From: UMGS1851 sp900555605
Lineage (GTDB): Bacteria; Bacillota; Clostridia; UBA1212; UBA1255
Length of the DNA stretch: 30,511 nucleotides
Assembly: GCA_902472555.1 (NCBI GenBank)
Contig: CABROF010000019.1
Location: 1-30,511, forward strand
Direction of reading: 5' to 3'
Shown here: positions 15,403-23,525 of the stretch, in pieces
Layout: every line of letters begins with the position of its first letter
How positions within the stretch are numbered: the stretch's first letter is position 1
The notes under the pieces: model-generated
Database searches by the model: none
What the model was told of the DNA's origin: nothing
The model's input: only the letters and a program-made list of their open reading frames with translations
Position numbers and translations under genes: made by a program

Positions 15403-16413
15403 ATGATGGTATTGGTTGACGCAATGGGCGGAGACAATGCGCCGGAGGCAATTGTACAGGGCTGCCTGAGCGCATTGAAAATGAAAGGGGACTTCTGTAT
15501 CACGCTGATTGGAGACAGACGGCGGATCGAGGATATTTTGATAGATGCGGAATATGATAAAAACAGACTTTTTATACGCCATGCGTCTGATATAATCACC
15601 AATCACGAATCGCCGACAAAGGCAATCAAATCGAAACCGGATTCTTCTATGGCAGTAGGTTTCCAGATGCTTAAGCAAAAAGAGGGCAATGTGTTTATTT
15701 CGGCAGGCAGCAGCGGCGCGCTGCTGGTGGGTTCCGTGACGATTATCCGGCGCATCAAGGGCGTGGATCGTCCGGCGCTCGGTTCCGTGATCCCCACGAA
15801 AAGAGGCCGTATGCTGCTGCTTGATTCCGGCCTGAATACTTCCTGCCGCCCGAATCACTATCTGCAGTTCGGCTATCTTGGATCCGCTTATATGAAAGCC
15901 GTGTTCGGAACAGACCGTGCCCGGGTGGGCCTGATCAATGTAGGGACTGAGGATGAAAAGGGTACTGAGGACGTAAAAGATGCCAATAAGCTGCTGCGTG
16001 CTTCTTCCCTGAATTACGTGGGAAGCGTGGAGGGAAAGGATCTGCTGGAAGGCGTTGCAGATGTCGTTGTTACAGACGGCTTTACGGGCAACGTGGTATT
16101 AAAGCTTATTGAAGGGACTTCTAAATATATTTTCGGTGAAATCAAGGGCATGCTTTATAAGAATGTGAAATCCAAGATCGGCGCGCTGTTTCTGAAAGAC
16201 GGATTAAAAACCTTCAAGCGTTCTTTGGATGCAGACGTCAACGGCGGTGCACCGATTTTAGGCGTGGACGGTCTGGTAATCAAAAGTCACGGCAGCTCCA
16301 ATGCCAGAACCATCAAGCATGTGGTTCTGAAGGCCTGCGCGCTGGCCGAGAGCAGCTTTCTGGAGGATATTAAAGGTGAATTTAATGTGCTGTCAAAAAA
16401 TAAAATAATCTGA
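15403..16413 (+). CDS. plsX: phosphate acyltransferase PlsX
   Basis: 336-residue peripheral enzyme that turns acyl-ACP into acyl-phosphate for PlsY, the first step of bacterial phosphatidic acid synthesis. The N-terminal VDAMGGDNAPEAIV and HASDIITNHESPTKAIKSK segments, FISAGSSGALLVGS, VVTDGFTGNVVLKLIEGTS and GAPILGVDGLVIKSHGSS are diagnostic. Two ATGs stand together (15403, 15406); neither has a strong ribosome site, so translation may be coupled to fapR, which ends six bases earlier. A member of the FapR-controlled operon. Confidence 0.95.
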   Translation: MMVLVDAMGGDNAPEAIVQGCLSALKMKGDFCITLIGDRRRIEDILIDAEYDKNRLFIRHASDIITNHESPTKAIKSKPDSSMAVGFQMLKQKEGNVFISAGSSGALLVGSVTIIRRIKGVDRPALGSVIPTKRGRMLLLDSGLNTSCRPNHYLQFGYLGSAYMKAVFGTDRARVGLINVGTEDEKGTEDVKDANKLLRASSLNYVGSVEGKDLLEGVADVVVTDGFTGNVVLKLIEGTSKYIFGEIKGMLYKNVKSKIGALFLKDGLKTFKRSLDADVNGGAPILGVDGLVIKSHGSSNARTIKHVVLKACALAESSFLEDIKGEFNVLSKNKII

Positions 16414-16478
16414 CAGGCATTTGATTATAATATAAAAACGATTTGTTGTTTGGCATAGGCCGGAAAGGATGGAGTATC

Positions 16479-16703
16479 ATGTTTGAAAAAATTAAAAAAA
16501 TTGTAGTGGAGCAATTAGGCGTGGATGAAGACGAGGTCACAATGGAGGCTTCCTTTATTGATGATTTGGGGGCAGACTCTTTGGATATTGTGGAATTAAT
16601 CATGGCCCTCGAGGAAGAATTTGAAATCGAGATCCCCGATGCTGCGGCTGAAAAGATCACGACTGTAGGCGACGCGGTAGAGTATGTCAAATCTATTCAG
16701 TAA
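16479..16703 (+). CDS. acpP: acyl carrier protein
   Basis: 74-residue acidic helical carrier that holds growing fatty acids on a 4'-phosphopantetheine arm. The attachment serine is in the LGADSLD motif, and the flanking helices (VVEQLGVDEDEV; VELIMALEEEFEIEIPD) are typical. ATG 16479 is preceded by GGATGGAG at good spacing; an in-frame ATG at 16443 would add a non-family extension. It lies between plsX and rnc. The fabD and fabG genes often found in this slot are absent. Confidence 0.95.
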   Translation: MFEKIKKIVVEQLGVDEDEVTMEASFIDDLGADSLDIVELIMALEEEFEIEIPDAAAEKITTVGDAVEYVKSIQ

Positions 16704-17451
16704 GCTTGCACTGTTAGAAAAAGGGATCGGGTACTGCTTTCAAAATAAAAGTTTACTGGTAACTGCTGTGACGCATACTTCCTATGCGAATGAACACGGG
16801 CATAACGGGAAGGAGAAGCCGGAGCATAACCAGCGTCTTGAATTTTTAGGCGATTCCGTGCTGAGTACGGTGATCAGCACCTATCTTTACAGGCACTATC
16901 CGGATTTGCCGGAGGGCAATCTTTCTAAATTGCGGGCCAGTGTCGTTTGTGAGTCTGCATTGGCTGAGGTTGCCCGCCGGATTCGGCTGCAGGATTATCT
17001 GCTGCTGGGGGTCGGTGAAGAACAGACCGGAGGAAGGGACAAGCCTTCTATCCTTGCAGATGCAATGGAAAGCTTGATTGCGGCACTTTATCTCGATTCC
17101 GGCTATGAGCAGACGGAACGTGTTTTATTGGACGGCATAAGCATGAAATCCGATATTATCCGCTGCCGTAAAAATTATGAAAGAGTGGACTATAAAACGC
17201 TGCTGCAGGAGACGGTAGGGAAAAAGGGACTGGAGGTTTCCTATAGAATTGTTGAAATAGATGGGCCGCCGCATGCATGTGTTTATGTTTCCGAGGTGTC
17301 TCTTTCCGCCTCCCGCGAGCATACGCCGAATGCCTCAGAAGCTGCCTCATTTCCGCCTGTTGCCGGAAGAGGCCGCTCTAAAAAAGAGGCGGAACAAAAT
17401 GCAGCGAAAGAATTGATCAAATGGCTGCACGAAACGCCGCAGCGTCCGTGA
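16684..17451 (+). CDS. rnc: ribonuclease III
   Basis: 255-residue endonuclease that cuts double-stranded RNA in rRNA precursors and regulatory RNAs. The catalytic domain carries QRLEFLGDSVLSTVISTYLY, LPEGNLSKLRASVV, and DKPSILADAMESLIAALYLD with the conserved acidic residues. The C-terminal dsRNA-binding domain starts at DYKTLLQETVGKKGLEVSY and ends GRSKKEAEQNAAKELIKWL. About 20 extra residues (SASREHTPNASEAASFPPVA) seem to be inserted in a loop of that domain. The ATG overlaps the end of acpP by 20 bases. It closes the classic acpP-rnc pair. Confidence 0.93.
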   Translation: MSNLFSKLALLEKGIGYCFQNKSLLVTAVTHTSYANEHGHNGKEKPEHNQRLEFLGDSVLSTVISTYLYRHYPDLPEGNLSKLRASVVCESALAEVARRIRLQDYLLLGVGEEQTGGRDKPSILADAMESLIAALYLDSGYEQTERVLLDGISMKSDIIRCRKNYERVDYKTLLQETVGKKGLEVSYRIVEIDGPPHACVYVSEVSLSASREHTPNASEAASFPPVAGRGRSKKEAEQNAAKELIKWLHETPQRP

Positions 17452-17455
17452 TGAG

Positions 17456-18550
17456 ATGCGGCGGTGTATTTTTTATTCAGAAAAGAGATATGATGCGTTG
17501 CGTTTGTTGATTATTCCAATTTTTATACCGCACGCAGGATGTCCTCATGATTGCTGCTTCTGCAATCAGAAGGTCATCAGCGGAAATGTCCGGGCCCCTT
17601 CGGCAGAAGAAATCCATTCTATGCTTGAGGGGTATTTTACGGTAGCACATCGCTATGATGCGGTGCAGGCTGCTTTTTACGGCGGCAGCTTTTCCGGGCT
17701 GGCACTGCCGCAGCAGTCCTTTTATCTCAACCTGCTGCAGCCGTATTTAAAAAACGGCTCCATTGGGAGTATCCGGATTTCGACTCGTCCGGACTATATT
17801 GATCCTGATATTTTAACCTTTTTATATGAAAACGGTGTCTCTGTCATTGAGCTGGGTGCCCAGTCTATGGATGACCGTGTGCTGCGGATGGCCGGAAGAG
17901 GACATTGTGCAGACGATACGGAACGGGCGGCCCGACTGATCAAAGAACGGGGCATCCAGCTGGGTCTGCAGACCATGACAGGGCTTCCGGGCGCGGATGA
18001 AAAGACGGACTATGAAACGGCCCTTCGGATCATACGGCTTTGTCCGGATTTTGTCCGAATTTACCCTACTGCAGTTGTACGGAATACAAAGCTTGCGCAG
18101 ATGTATGAAGCGGGAGCTTACCTCCCTCCGTCTCTGTCGGAAACTGTAACGCGCTGTGCGGAGCTTGTTTCATTATATGAAAATGCCGGTATTCCTGTGA
18201 TTCGGATCGGCCTGCAGTCCTCAGACCGGATTTCGAGCGCCGGCGGAGACGTGGTGGCGGGCCCTTATCATCCGGCTTTCGGGCAGTTGGTCCGTTCGCA
18301 TTTGGCGCTTATGCGTGTCTGCAGGATGCTGCGGGAAATACCGGATTCCGTTTGGGCGGAAGAGGCGGACTTGATCATCGGAAAGGAACGGGATAAGCTG
18401 CTGCTTTATGTACCTGAGAATCAGATTTCTATTTATGTAGGACAGAAGCGCCGTAATATTGATTATCTATGCGAGCATTTCGGTTTTGCCGGAGTTGAGG
18501 TCCGCGGCCTCGGTCGGAATTTGAAATCCGATGCTGTGTCAGTGCTTTAA
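17456..18550 (+). CDS. Elp3-like radical SAM protein of unknown role
   Basis: Up to 364 residues. The radical SAM motif is in GCPHDCCFCNQ (C-x3-C-x2-C), followed by AFYGGSFSGL, STRPDYID, GVSVIELGAQSMDDRVL and LQTMTGLPGADE, which together match the Elp3-related group. The acetyltransferase domain of true Elp3 is absent, and the C-terminal ~100 residues (IIGKERDKLLLYVPENQIS) are of the kind found in the radical SAM gene that often follows rnc in Clostridia. Function is unknown; tRNA modification is possible. ATG 17456 has little ribosome site, and a TTG shortly before IIPIFIPHAGC would also fit. Confidence 0.75.
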   Translation: MRRCIFYSEKRYDALRLLIIPIFIPHAGCPHDCCFCNQKVISGNVRAPSAEEIHSMLEGYFTVAHRYDAVQAAFYGGSFSGLALPQQSFYLNLLQPYLKNGSIGSIRISTRPDYIDPDILTFLYENGVSVIELGAQSMDDRVLRMAGRGHCADDTERAARLIKERGIQLGLQTMTGLPGADEKTDYETALRIIRLCPDFVRIYPTAVVRNTKLAQMYEAGAYLPPSLSETVTRCAELVSLYENAGIPVIRIGLQSSDRISSAGGDVVAGPYHPAFGQLVRSHLALMRVCRMLREIPDSVWAEEADLIIGKERDKLLLYVPENQISIYVGQKRRNIDYLCEHFGFAGVEVRGLGRNLKSDAVSVL

Positions 18551-18664
18551 GCATATGTTAAAAACGGTCTCCTTTTTTGGGAAATAGCTGGGAAATAATT
18601 GTATAAATCGATTAAATATGGTAGTCTGAGGAAACCGATACTATATGGTTCTGGGGGGAGGAAC

Positions 18665-19344
18665 ATGCGGATACGGATTTTTGGCAGGATCTATTATTTG
18701 TCGCTGCGTTTTCGTATCGCTGCAGTCTGTGCTGCGGTACTGGTACTCATCATAATCGGTTTTATGCTTCTGCGTACAGACAGGGAAATCACGTTGCTGC
18801 AAGAGTCCGGCGATCTTCCGGTCTATCGAACGCCTGTAACGGCAGAAGCGCTACCGCAGCCCCTGCGCCGGGGACCAAGAAAGAATACCGGACGCCGGAA
18901 TTATTTCCGGTTTATTTAGTAGGATGTATAAAGCAGCCCGGCGTTGTATATGTGCCGGAAGGAGCAATTCTGCAGGATGCGGTATTGCTGGCCGGCGGCT
19001 TTACCGAGGAGGCTGATCCGGAGGCTGTGAATTTGGCCTGCCGCCTTGCACAGAATATGATGATCAAGGTTCCGTCGGCCTCGGAACAGGATAAAAACTG
19101 GCTGCTTGATCCAGGAGACGATCCGGCTTTCCCTTCCGCGCCGACAGAACGGAAACGGATCAACATTAATACGGCCGGAGCCGGTGAATTGGCCACGCTT
19201 CCGGGTATCGGAGAGAGTACGGCGAACAAAATTATTGCCTATCGTGAAGCCAACGGTCTATTTCGTACGCCGGAGGATCTTATGAACGTACCAGGCATTA
19301 AAGAGGGACGCTATGCGGAACTTAAGGCGTATATCACTGTTTGA
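18665..19344 (+). pseudogene. comEA: competence protein ComEA, frameshifted
   Basis: ComEA is a membrane-bound DNA receptor for transformation. The first frame (18665-18919) gives a short cytosolic stretch, one transmembrane helix (AAVCAAVLVLIIIGFMLL) and a linker. The rest lies in the next frame, where the SLBB domain (FPVYLVGCIKQPGVVYVPEG, LAGGF) and helix-hairpin-helix motifs (ININTAGAGELATLPGIGES and FRTPEDLMNVPGI) are intact and run to 19344. Adding one C near 18850 joins the two frames into a normal Ala/Pro linker, so a single-base deletion is the simplest reading. GGGGGGAGG lies just before ATG 18665. Either a real pseudogene or a sequence error. Confidence 0.8.
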
Positions 19345-19408
19345 AGCCTACACGGCCCAAAATAGTTTCTACTGCGTACGAGTGCCGCTTGAATTTGGTG
19401 AAAAATAT

Positions 19409-19437
19409 TTGACAAATCAGCCGCCGGATGCTATTAT
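19409..19437 (+). promoter_or_regulatory. sigma-A promoter of the LacI/ThuA operon
   Basis: TTGACA (19409-19414), 17-bp spacer, TATTAT (19432-19437). It lies between the comEA stop and the repressor gene. Confidence 0.82.
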
Positions 19438-19450
19438 CATACCAAACGAT

Positions 19451-19470
19451 AAATGTAATCGATTACATTT
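19451..19470. promoter_or_regulatory. LacI-type operator, perfect palindrome
   Basis: AAATGTAATCGATTACATTT is a perfect 20-bp palindrome with the central CG typical of LacI-family operators. It sits 13 bases after the -10 box, near the transcription start, so the repressor encoded 40 bases on should block its own promoter. The core also fits the CcpA cre consensus. Confidence 0.85.
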
Positions 19471-19510
19471 TTGCGTTGCAACAGAGATCTGCGAAGAAAG
19501 GAACGGTTGT

Positions 19511-20518
19511 GTGAATACCATTAAGGATGTGGCGCGTCATGCGGGCGTATCCGTTGCGACCGTGTCGCGGGTGCTGAACCAGGACCCGGCTGTGCGGGAA
19601 CGTACAAAAGAAAAGGTCTTACAGGCAATCCGGGAATTGGAGTACAGTCCCTGTATGCTCGGAAGAAATTTGCGCAAATCGGAAACCCGCAAGATTCTGA
19701 TTTTGCTGCCTACCATGTCCAATCAATTTTATTCACAAATCGTAACGGGAATCGAAGTCGCAGCCCGGCGCAGCGGATATCATGCGGTGGTGTGCATCAC
19801 CCACAGCGATCCCGGGCTGGAAGCGGAATATCTGGATTTGCTGAAAACGCGCTTTGCAGACGGGGTAATCTCACTGATCCCCACGCTGGCGGCAGACGAA
19901 TTGACTGCGTTGGGAAAGCGGTATCCGATTGTTCAGTGCTCGGAGTATGTCGAGGGTGCGGAAATGAGTGTAGCTGGAATTGATAATGAAACAGCCGCGT
20001 ATGAAGCTGTTTCCTATTTGATTGAACACGGTGCCCGGCGTGTGGCCTTCTTAGGTGCAAAAGAAAAGGTATCTTCCGGAATTTTACGAGAGAAGGGTTA
20101 TCTGCGGGCGCTCGCCGACCATGGAATTTCCGTATGTCCGGAGCTGATTTATTACGGAGCCTACAGCTATAAGAGCGGCAGAGCCTGGGCGCAGGCGGCT
20201 GTTTCTGAGGGCCTGATTCCACAGGGCATATTCGCGATCTCCGATACCATCGCAATCGGCGCCATGAAGGTATTTTTGGAAGCCGGGATTTCCGTACCGG
20301 AGCAGGCAGCGGTGATCGGCTTTGATGATACGGCGCTTGCAGATATGTACCGGCCTTCCCTGACCACCGTGGCCCAGCCCCGCAGGGAGATGGGAACCCT
20401 GGCAATGCGTATGCTGCTGGAGAAAATAGATGATATTCACGCGCCGAACCGGCAGGTTTGGCTGAAGCATCGGCTAATAATCCGGGAAACTACGGTAAAC
20501 ACTGTTTGCCGTGTGTGA
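19511..20518 (+). CDS. LacI-family transcriptional regulator
   Basis: 335-residue repressor. The N-terminal helix-turn-helix and hinge read NTIKDVARHAGVSVATVSRV, VRERTKEKVLQAIRELEYSP and GRNLRKSETR. The periplasmic-binding-like effector domain follows (ILLPTMSNQFYSQIVTGIE; AISDTIAIGAMKVFLEAGIS; AVIGFDDTALADMYRPSLTT) and should bind a sugar or sugar derivative. GTG 19511 is chosen because AAAGGA lies 8 bases upstream and the helix-turn-helix then begins at residue 2; a longer open frame from 19313 would cross the promoter and operator. It heads a unit with ThuA-like, dehydrogenase and isomerase genes, its likely targets. Confidence 0.92.
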   Translation: MNTIKDVARHAGVSVATVSRVLNQDPAVRERTKEKVLQAIRELEYSPCMLGRNLRKSETRKILILLPTMSNQFYSQIVTGIEVAARRSGYHAVVCITHSDPGLEAEYLDLLKTRFADGVISLIPTLAADELTALGKRYPIVQCSEYVEGAEMSVAGIDNETAAYEAVSYLIEHGARRVAFLGAKEKVSSGILREKGYLRALADHGISVCPELIYYGAYSYKSGRAWAQAAVSEGLIPQGIFAISDTIAIGAMKVFLEAGISVPEQAAVIGFDDTALADMYRPSLTTVAQPRREMGTLAMRMLLEKIDDIHAPNRQVWLKHRLIIRETTVNTVCRV

Positions 20519-20554
20519 TAGAGTGACAGTAAAATGGCAAAGGAGATGTGAGCA

Positions 20555-21268
20555 GTGATTCATGTGACAGTTTGGAATGAATATCGGCATGAGCTTACGG
20601 ATGAAAGTGTAAAAGCCTTGTACCCGGAGGGGATTCATAAGGCGATTGCATCCTTTTTAGGTGTGCATGAGGATATTGAAGTACGATGCGCGACCTTGGA
20701 TGAACCGGAACACGGCCTGACGGACGCGGTGCTTGATTCCACGGACGTCATGATTTGGTGGGGACATATGGCGCATCATCTGGTAGAAGACGCTGTGGCT
20801 GAGAAGGTAAAGACCCGTGTTTTGAACGGGATGGGGCTGATTGTCCTGCATTCGGGGCATTTGAGTAAGCCCTTTGTTAAGCTGATCGGAACCAGCGGAT
20901 CGTTGAAATGGCGTGAGGGTGACAGAGAGCGGGTTTGGTGCTGTAACCCGGGACATCCGATTGCGCAGGGAATTCCGGAGCATTTTGATTTGGAGATTGA
21001 AGAAATGTACGGAGAGCCTTTTGATATTCCGCAGCCGGATGAGCTGATATTCATCAGCTGGTTCAAGGGCGGAGAGGTATTTCGCTCAGGCTGCGCTTTC
21101 CGGCGGGGATACGGAAAAATATTTTATTTCCGGCCGGGACATGAGGCTTATCCGACATTTCAAAATGAAAATGTGCAGCGCGTCATATTAAACGCCGTAA
21201 GATGGGCGGCTCCTACGGCGCGCCGCAAAGAGATTACCTGTCCGTGTACGCCTTCTCTTGAGGGCTGA
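20555..21268 (+). CDS. ThuA-like domain protein
   Basis: 237-residue protein of the ThuA family, which has a class I glutamine-amidotransferase-like fold. ThuA was first linked to trehalose, maltitol and sucrose use in rhizobia, and its relatives occur in oxidative (3-keto) sugar pathways. Strongly conserved segments are MIWWGHMAHHLVEDAV, GMGLIVLHSGHLSKPF, EEMYGEPFDIP and FYFRPGHEAYPTFQN; the His-rich motifs may bind metal. No signal peptide, so it acts in the cytosol. Start is GTG 20555 with AAAGGAG upstream. It lies 36 bases after the LacI gene. The exact reaction is unknown. Confidence 0.85.
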   Translation: MIHVTVWNEYRHELTDESVKALYPEGIHKAIASFLGVHEDIEVRCATLDEPEHGLTDAVLDSTDVMIWWGHMAHHLVEDAVAEKVKTRVLNGMGLIVLHSGHLSKPFVKLIGTSGSLKWREGDRERVWCCNPGHPIAQGIPEHFDLEIEEMYGEPFDIPQPDELIFISWFKGGEVFRSGCAFRRGYGKIFYFRPGHEAYPTFQNENVQRVILNAVRWAAPTARRKEITCPCTPSLEG

Positions 21269-21276
21269 GGGGTCCC

Positions 21277-21293
21277 TGTAATTCGATTTTACA
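21277..21293. promoter_or_regulatory. possible degenerate second LacI-type site
   Basis: TGTAATTCGATTTTACA upstream of the dehydrogenase gene keeps the TGTAA and TTACA half-sites and the central TCGA of the operator at 19451, but with three extra bases in the middle. The changed spacing makes strong binding doubtful. Confidence 0.25.
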
Positions 21294-21329
21294 TAAACTG
21301 ACTGATCATAAATTTTAGGAGGAATCGTT

Positions 21330-22412
21330 ATGGAAAAGAAACTGAGAGTAGCAATTATCGGCTGCGGCGGCATTGCCAACGGCAAGCACATGCCTGCCCT
21401 GAGAACCATTCCGGAAGCGGAAATGGTTGCATTCTGCGATTTGATTGAGGAGAGAGCAGAGAATGCAAAAAAGGCTTATGGAACGGAAGATGCAAAGGTT
21501 TATACAGATTATAAGGAGCTGCTGAAGGACAGCACCATTGATGTGGTTCACGTCTGTACGCCGAACCGGTCCCACAGCTTTATTTCAATCGATGCGCTGC
21601 ATGCGGGCAAGCATGTCCTGTGTGAAAAGCCGATGGCAAAGACCTTTGCAGAGGCGCAGGCAATGGTAAAGGCTGCGAAGGAGACCGGAAAGATTCTTTC
21701 TATCGGTTACCAGAATCGTTACCGCGCAGATTCTCAGTATATGAAGCAGACCTGTGAAGCCGGAGAGCTCGGTGAAATCTATTATGCAAAGGCACATGCG
21801 GTCCGCCGGCGGGCAGTTCCCACATGGGGCGTTTTTCTGAATGAAGAAGAACAGGGCGGCGGTCCGCTGATCGATATCGGGACGCATGCCCTGGATCTTA
21901 CGCTTTGGATGATGAACAATTACAAACCGAAGATGGTAGTCGGAAAAGCATTCAAAAAGCTGAATCAGGATAAAAATACGGGAAATCCGTGGGGTGACTG
22001 GGATCCGAAGGAATTTACGGTGGAGGATTCTGCCTTTGGCTTTGTGATTATGGAAAATGGCGCGGTAATCAATTTAGAGAGCAGCTGGGCGCTGAATATT
22101 CTTGATGTCAGAGAGGCGCAGACCACCTTGTGCGGAACCTTAGGCGGTGCTGACATGGCGGACGGACTGCGGATCAACGGTGTACATCACGGCCGGCAGT
22201 TTGTTACAAGACCGTCTCTTGAAGCGGGCGGCGTGGCATTTTTCAGCGGAGCCAGCGGAAAGGCTGAGGACATTGAGCAGCGTGTGTTCTACGATGCGAT
22301 TCTGAAAGGCACGCCGCTGTGCGTAGAGCCGGAACAGGCCTGTGTCGTAACACAGATTCTGGAAGCAATCTATACTTCCTCGAAGACCGGAAAACCGGTA
22401 TATTTCGACTGA
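21330..22412 (+). CDS. Gfo/Idh/MocA-family oxidoreductase
   Basis: 360-residue NAD(P)-dependent sugar or inositol dehydrogenase-like enzyme. The N-terminal Rossmann motif is IIGCGGIANGKHMPAL. The catalytic lysine is in the CEKPMAK motif, and GPLIDIGTHALDLTLWMM carries the Asp/His pair of the C-terminal substrate domain. AGGAGG sits 7 bases before ATG 21330. It is the third gene of the LacI unit, with ThuA-like and isomerase-like partners, a grouping that suggests oxidation of a sugar ring hydroxyl followed by processing of the keto sugar. The substrate is unknown. Confidence 0.9.
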   Translation: MEKKLRVAIIGCGGIANGKHMPALRTIPEAEMVAFCDLIEERAENAKKAYGTEDAKVYTDYKELLKDSTIDVVHVCTPNRSHSFISIDALHAGKHVLCEKPMAKTFAEAQAMVKAAKETGKILSIGYQNRYRADSQYMKQTCEAGELGEIYYAKAHAVRRRAVPTWGVFLNEEEQGGGPLIDIGTHALDLTLWMMNNYKPKMVVGKAFKKLNQDKNTGNPWGDWDPKEFTVEDSAFGFVIMENGAVINLESSWALNILDVREAQTTLCGTLGGADMADGLRINGVHHGRQFVTRPSLEAGGVAFFSGASGKAEDIEQRVFYDAILKGTPLCVEPEQACVVTQILEAIYTSSKTGKPVYFD

Positions 22413-22443
22413 ATTTCAAAGCTGTGAGAGAATGGAGGTCATC

Positions 22444-23229
22444 ATGCGATTAGGAATCATCGGCTGCTATCACAGAGCTGATTTTGAGGCAGCAAAGGCA
22501 CGCGGATTGTCTGCACTTGAGTTTGATGTCAATGTCAACGGGGATGTCGGCTCTTTTTTGTCCGCAGTATCTGAAATCAAAACCTCTGTCGCAGAAACCG
22601 GCGTCACTGTTTCTGCGGTGGGACGATGGGGCGCAAACCGCATTTTACCCGACGGCAGTGCGGATGCGGGAGAGCTCGCGACCGAGAAAAAGCTGATCGC
22701 CGCTGCGGAAGAGGTGGGATGCCCGGTCTACATTACCGGCTGCAATTACCAAAAAAGTTTAACTTATGCGGATAACTGCGCCGCTGCTGCTGCGTACCTC
22801 GGTCAGCTGCTGTCATACGCAGGTGCGCATCATGTAAAAATTTGCACGTATAACTGTGACTGGAATAATTTTGTGTATGACAGCCGGGCATGGACCTCCA
22901 TCCATGGGAATCTGCCGGACCTGGGAATCAAATACGACCCTTCTCATTGTGTCTATCGCGGAGGTGACTATTTGCAGGAAGCGGCAGAATGGGGCGGGCG
23001 GTTCTACCATGTACACATCAAGGGTTCTCTGGTAATCGGCGGCAAGCGGTTTGATGATCCGCCGGCCGGGATGGACATGACCAACTGGGGCGCGTTCCTT
23101 TCGGTTCTGTATGCCCATCGGTATGAGGGGGTACTCAGCATTGAGCCGCATTCTGCAAATTGGTCCGGTGATTTAGGCGAAAAAGGCATTGATTTCACAA
23201 TCCATTATATGCGGCAGCTGCTTCTGTAG
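22444..23229 (+). CDS. sugar phosphate isomerase/epimerase-like TIM-barrel protein
   Basis: 261-residue protein of the xylose-isomerase-like/AP-endonuclease-2 superfamily. The likely metal ligands of the barrel are visible: ALEFD early, IKYDPSHC, YHVHIKG and LSIEPHS near the end. Members isomerise or epimerise sugars, including keto intermediates made by Gfo/Idh/MocA dehydrogenases. ATG 22444 is preceded by GGAGG at 5 bases, and the in-frame ATG at 22432 overlaps that site and is less likely. Last gene of the LacI unit, ahead of the terminator at 23465. Confidence 0.85.
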   Translation: MRLGIIGCYHRADFEAAKARGLSALEFDVNVNGDVGSFLSAVSEIKTSVAETGVTVSAVGRWGANRILPDGSADAGELATEKKLIAAAEEVGCPVYITGCNYQKSLTYADNCAAAAAYLGQLLSYAGAHHVKICTYNCDWNNFVYDSRAWTSIHGNLPDLGIKYDPSHCVYRGGDYLQEAAEWGGRFYHVHIKGSLVIGGKRFDDPPAGMDMTNWGAFLSVLYAHRYEGVLSIEPHSANWSGDLGEKGIDFTIHYMRQLLL

Positions 23230-23239
23230 AAACTATGGA

Positions 23240-23457
23240 GCGGAAATGCTGCGCGTGTATCAAGGAAAGAAATGCAGAAACACGATCAATCGGCATTGCG
23301 AATTGCAGACAAACAGTAGTCTGTGGGCTTATGGGGGCAGCGGCAAGGCGTGACCGAACGGATGAAGGCTCCCGACCAAATGGCATGGGGCGGAAAGATG
23401 GAGAACATCAGAAGCGCCGCTATAGGAATCGTAAACAGTGAATTGATTTACGGTTAA
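23240..23457 (+). ncRNA. structured-RNA-like segment, possible group II intron fragment
   Basis: This noncoding stretch between the isomerase gene and the terminator has several short helices: CAGAC-loop-GTCTG, GGGGGC pairing with GCTCCC around the GGCGTGACCGAACGGATGAA region, and CGTAAA-loop-TTTACG near 23430-23452. The wording of the middle part resembles, from memory, the domain I region upstream of reverse transcriptase genes in clostridial group II introns. No domain V and no reverse transcriptase are present, so at most it is a remnant. It may instead be an operon 3' untranslated RNA. Confidence 0.3.
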
Positions 23458-23464
23458 AATAACA

Positions 23465-23505
23465 GGAGGTCGATACTTTATGCAGTATCGACCTCCATTA
23501 TTTTT
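23465..23505 (+). terminator. Rho-independent terminator of the LacI/ThuA unit
   Basis: Perfect 13-bp stem: GGAGGTCGATACT with AGTATCGACCTCC, loop TTATGC, then ATTATTTTT. It is the strongest terminator in the window. Confidence 0.9.
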
Positions 23506-23525
23506 CCGTTTGTAACGCTTCAGGT

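Noticed and set aside
18555..18600. Terminator after the radical SAM gene
   Set aside because: An A run and a T run flank a short segment, but the arms do not pair without mismatches.
19313..19510. Upstream start of the LacI-family gene, overlapping the comEA end
   Set aside because: It would cross a consensus promoter and a perfect operator; GTG 19511 has a good ribosome site and gives normal length.
23235..23441. 68-codon plus-strand frame after the isomerase gene
   Set aside because: Arg/Gly-rich without domain features; the same stretch looks like a folded RNA, so it was entered as a possible RNA segment.
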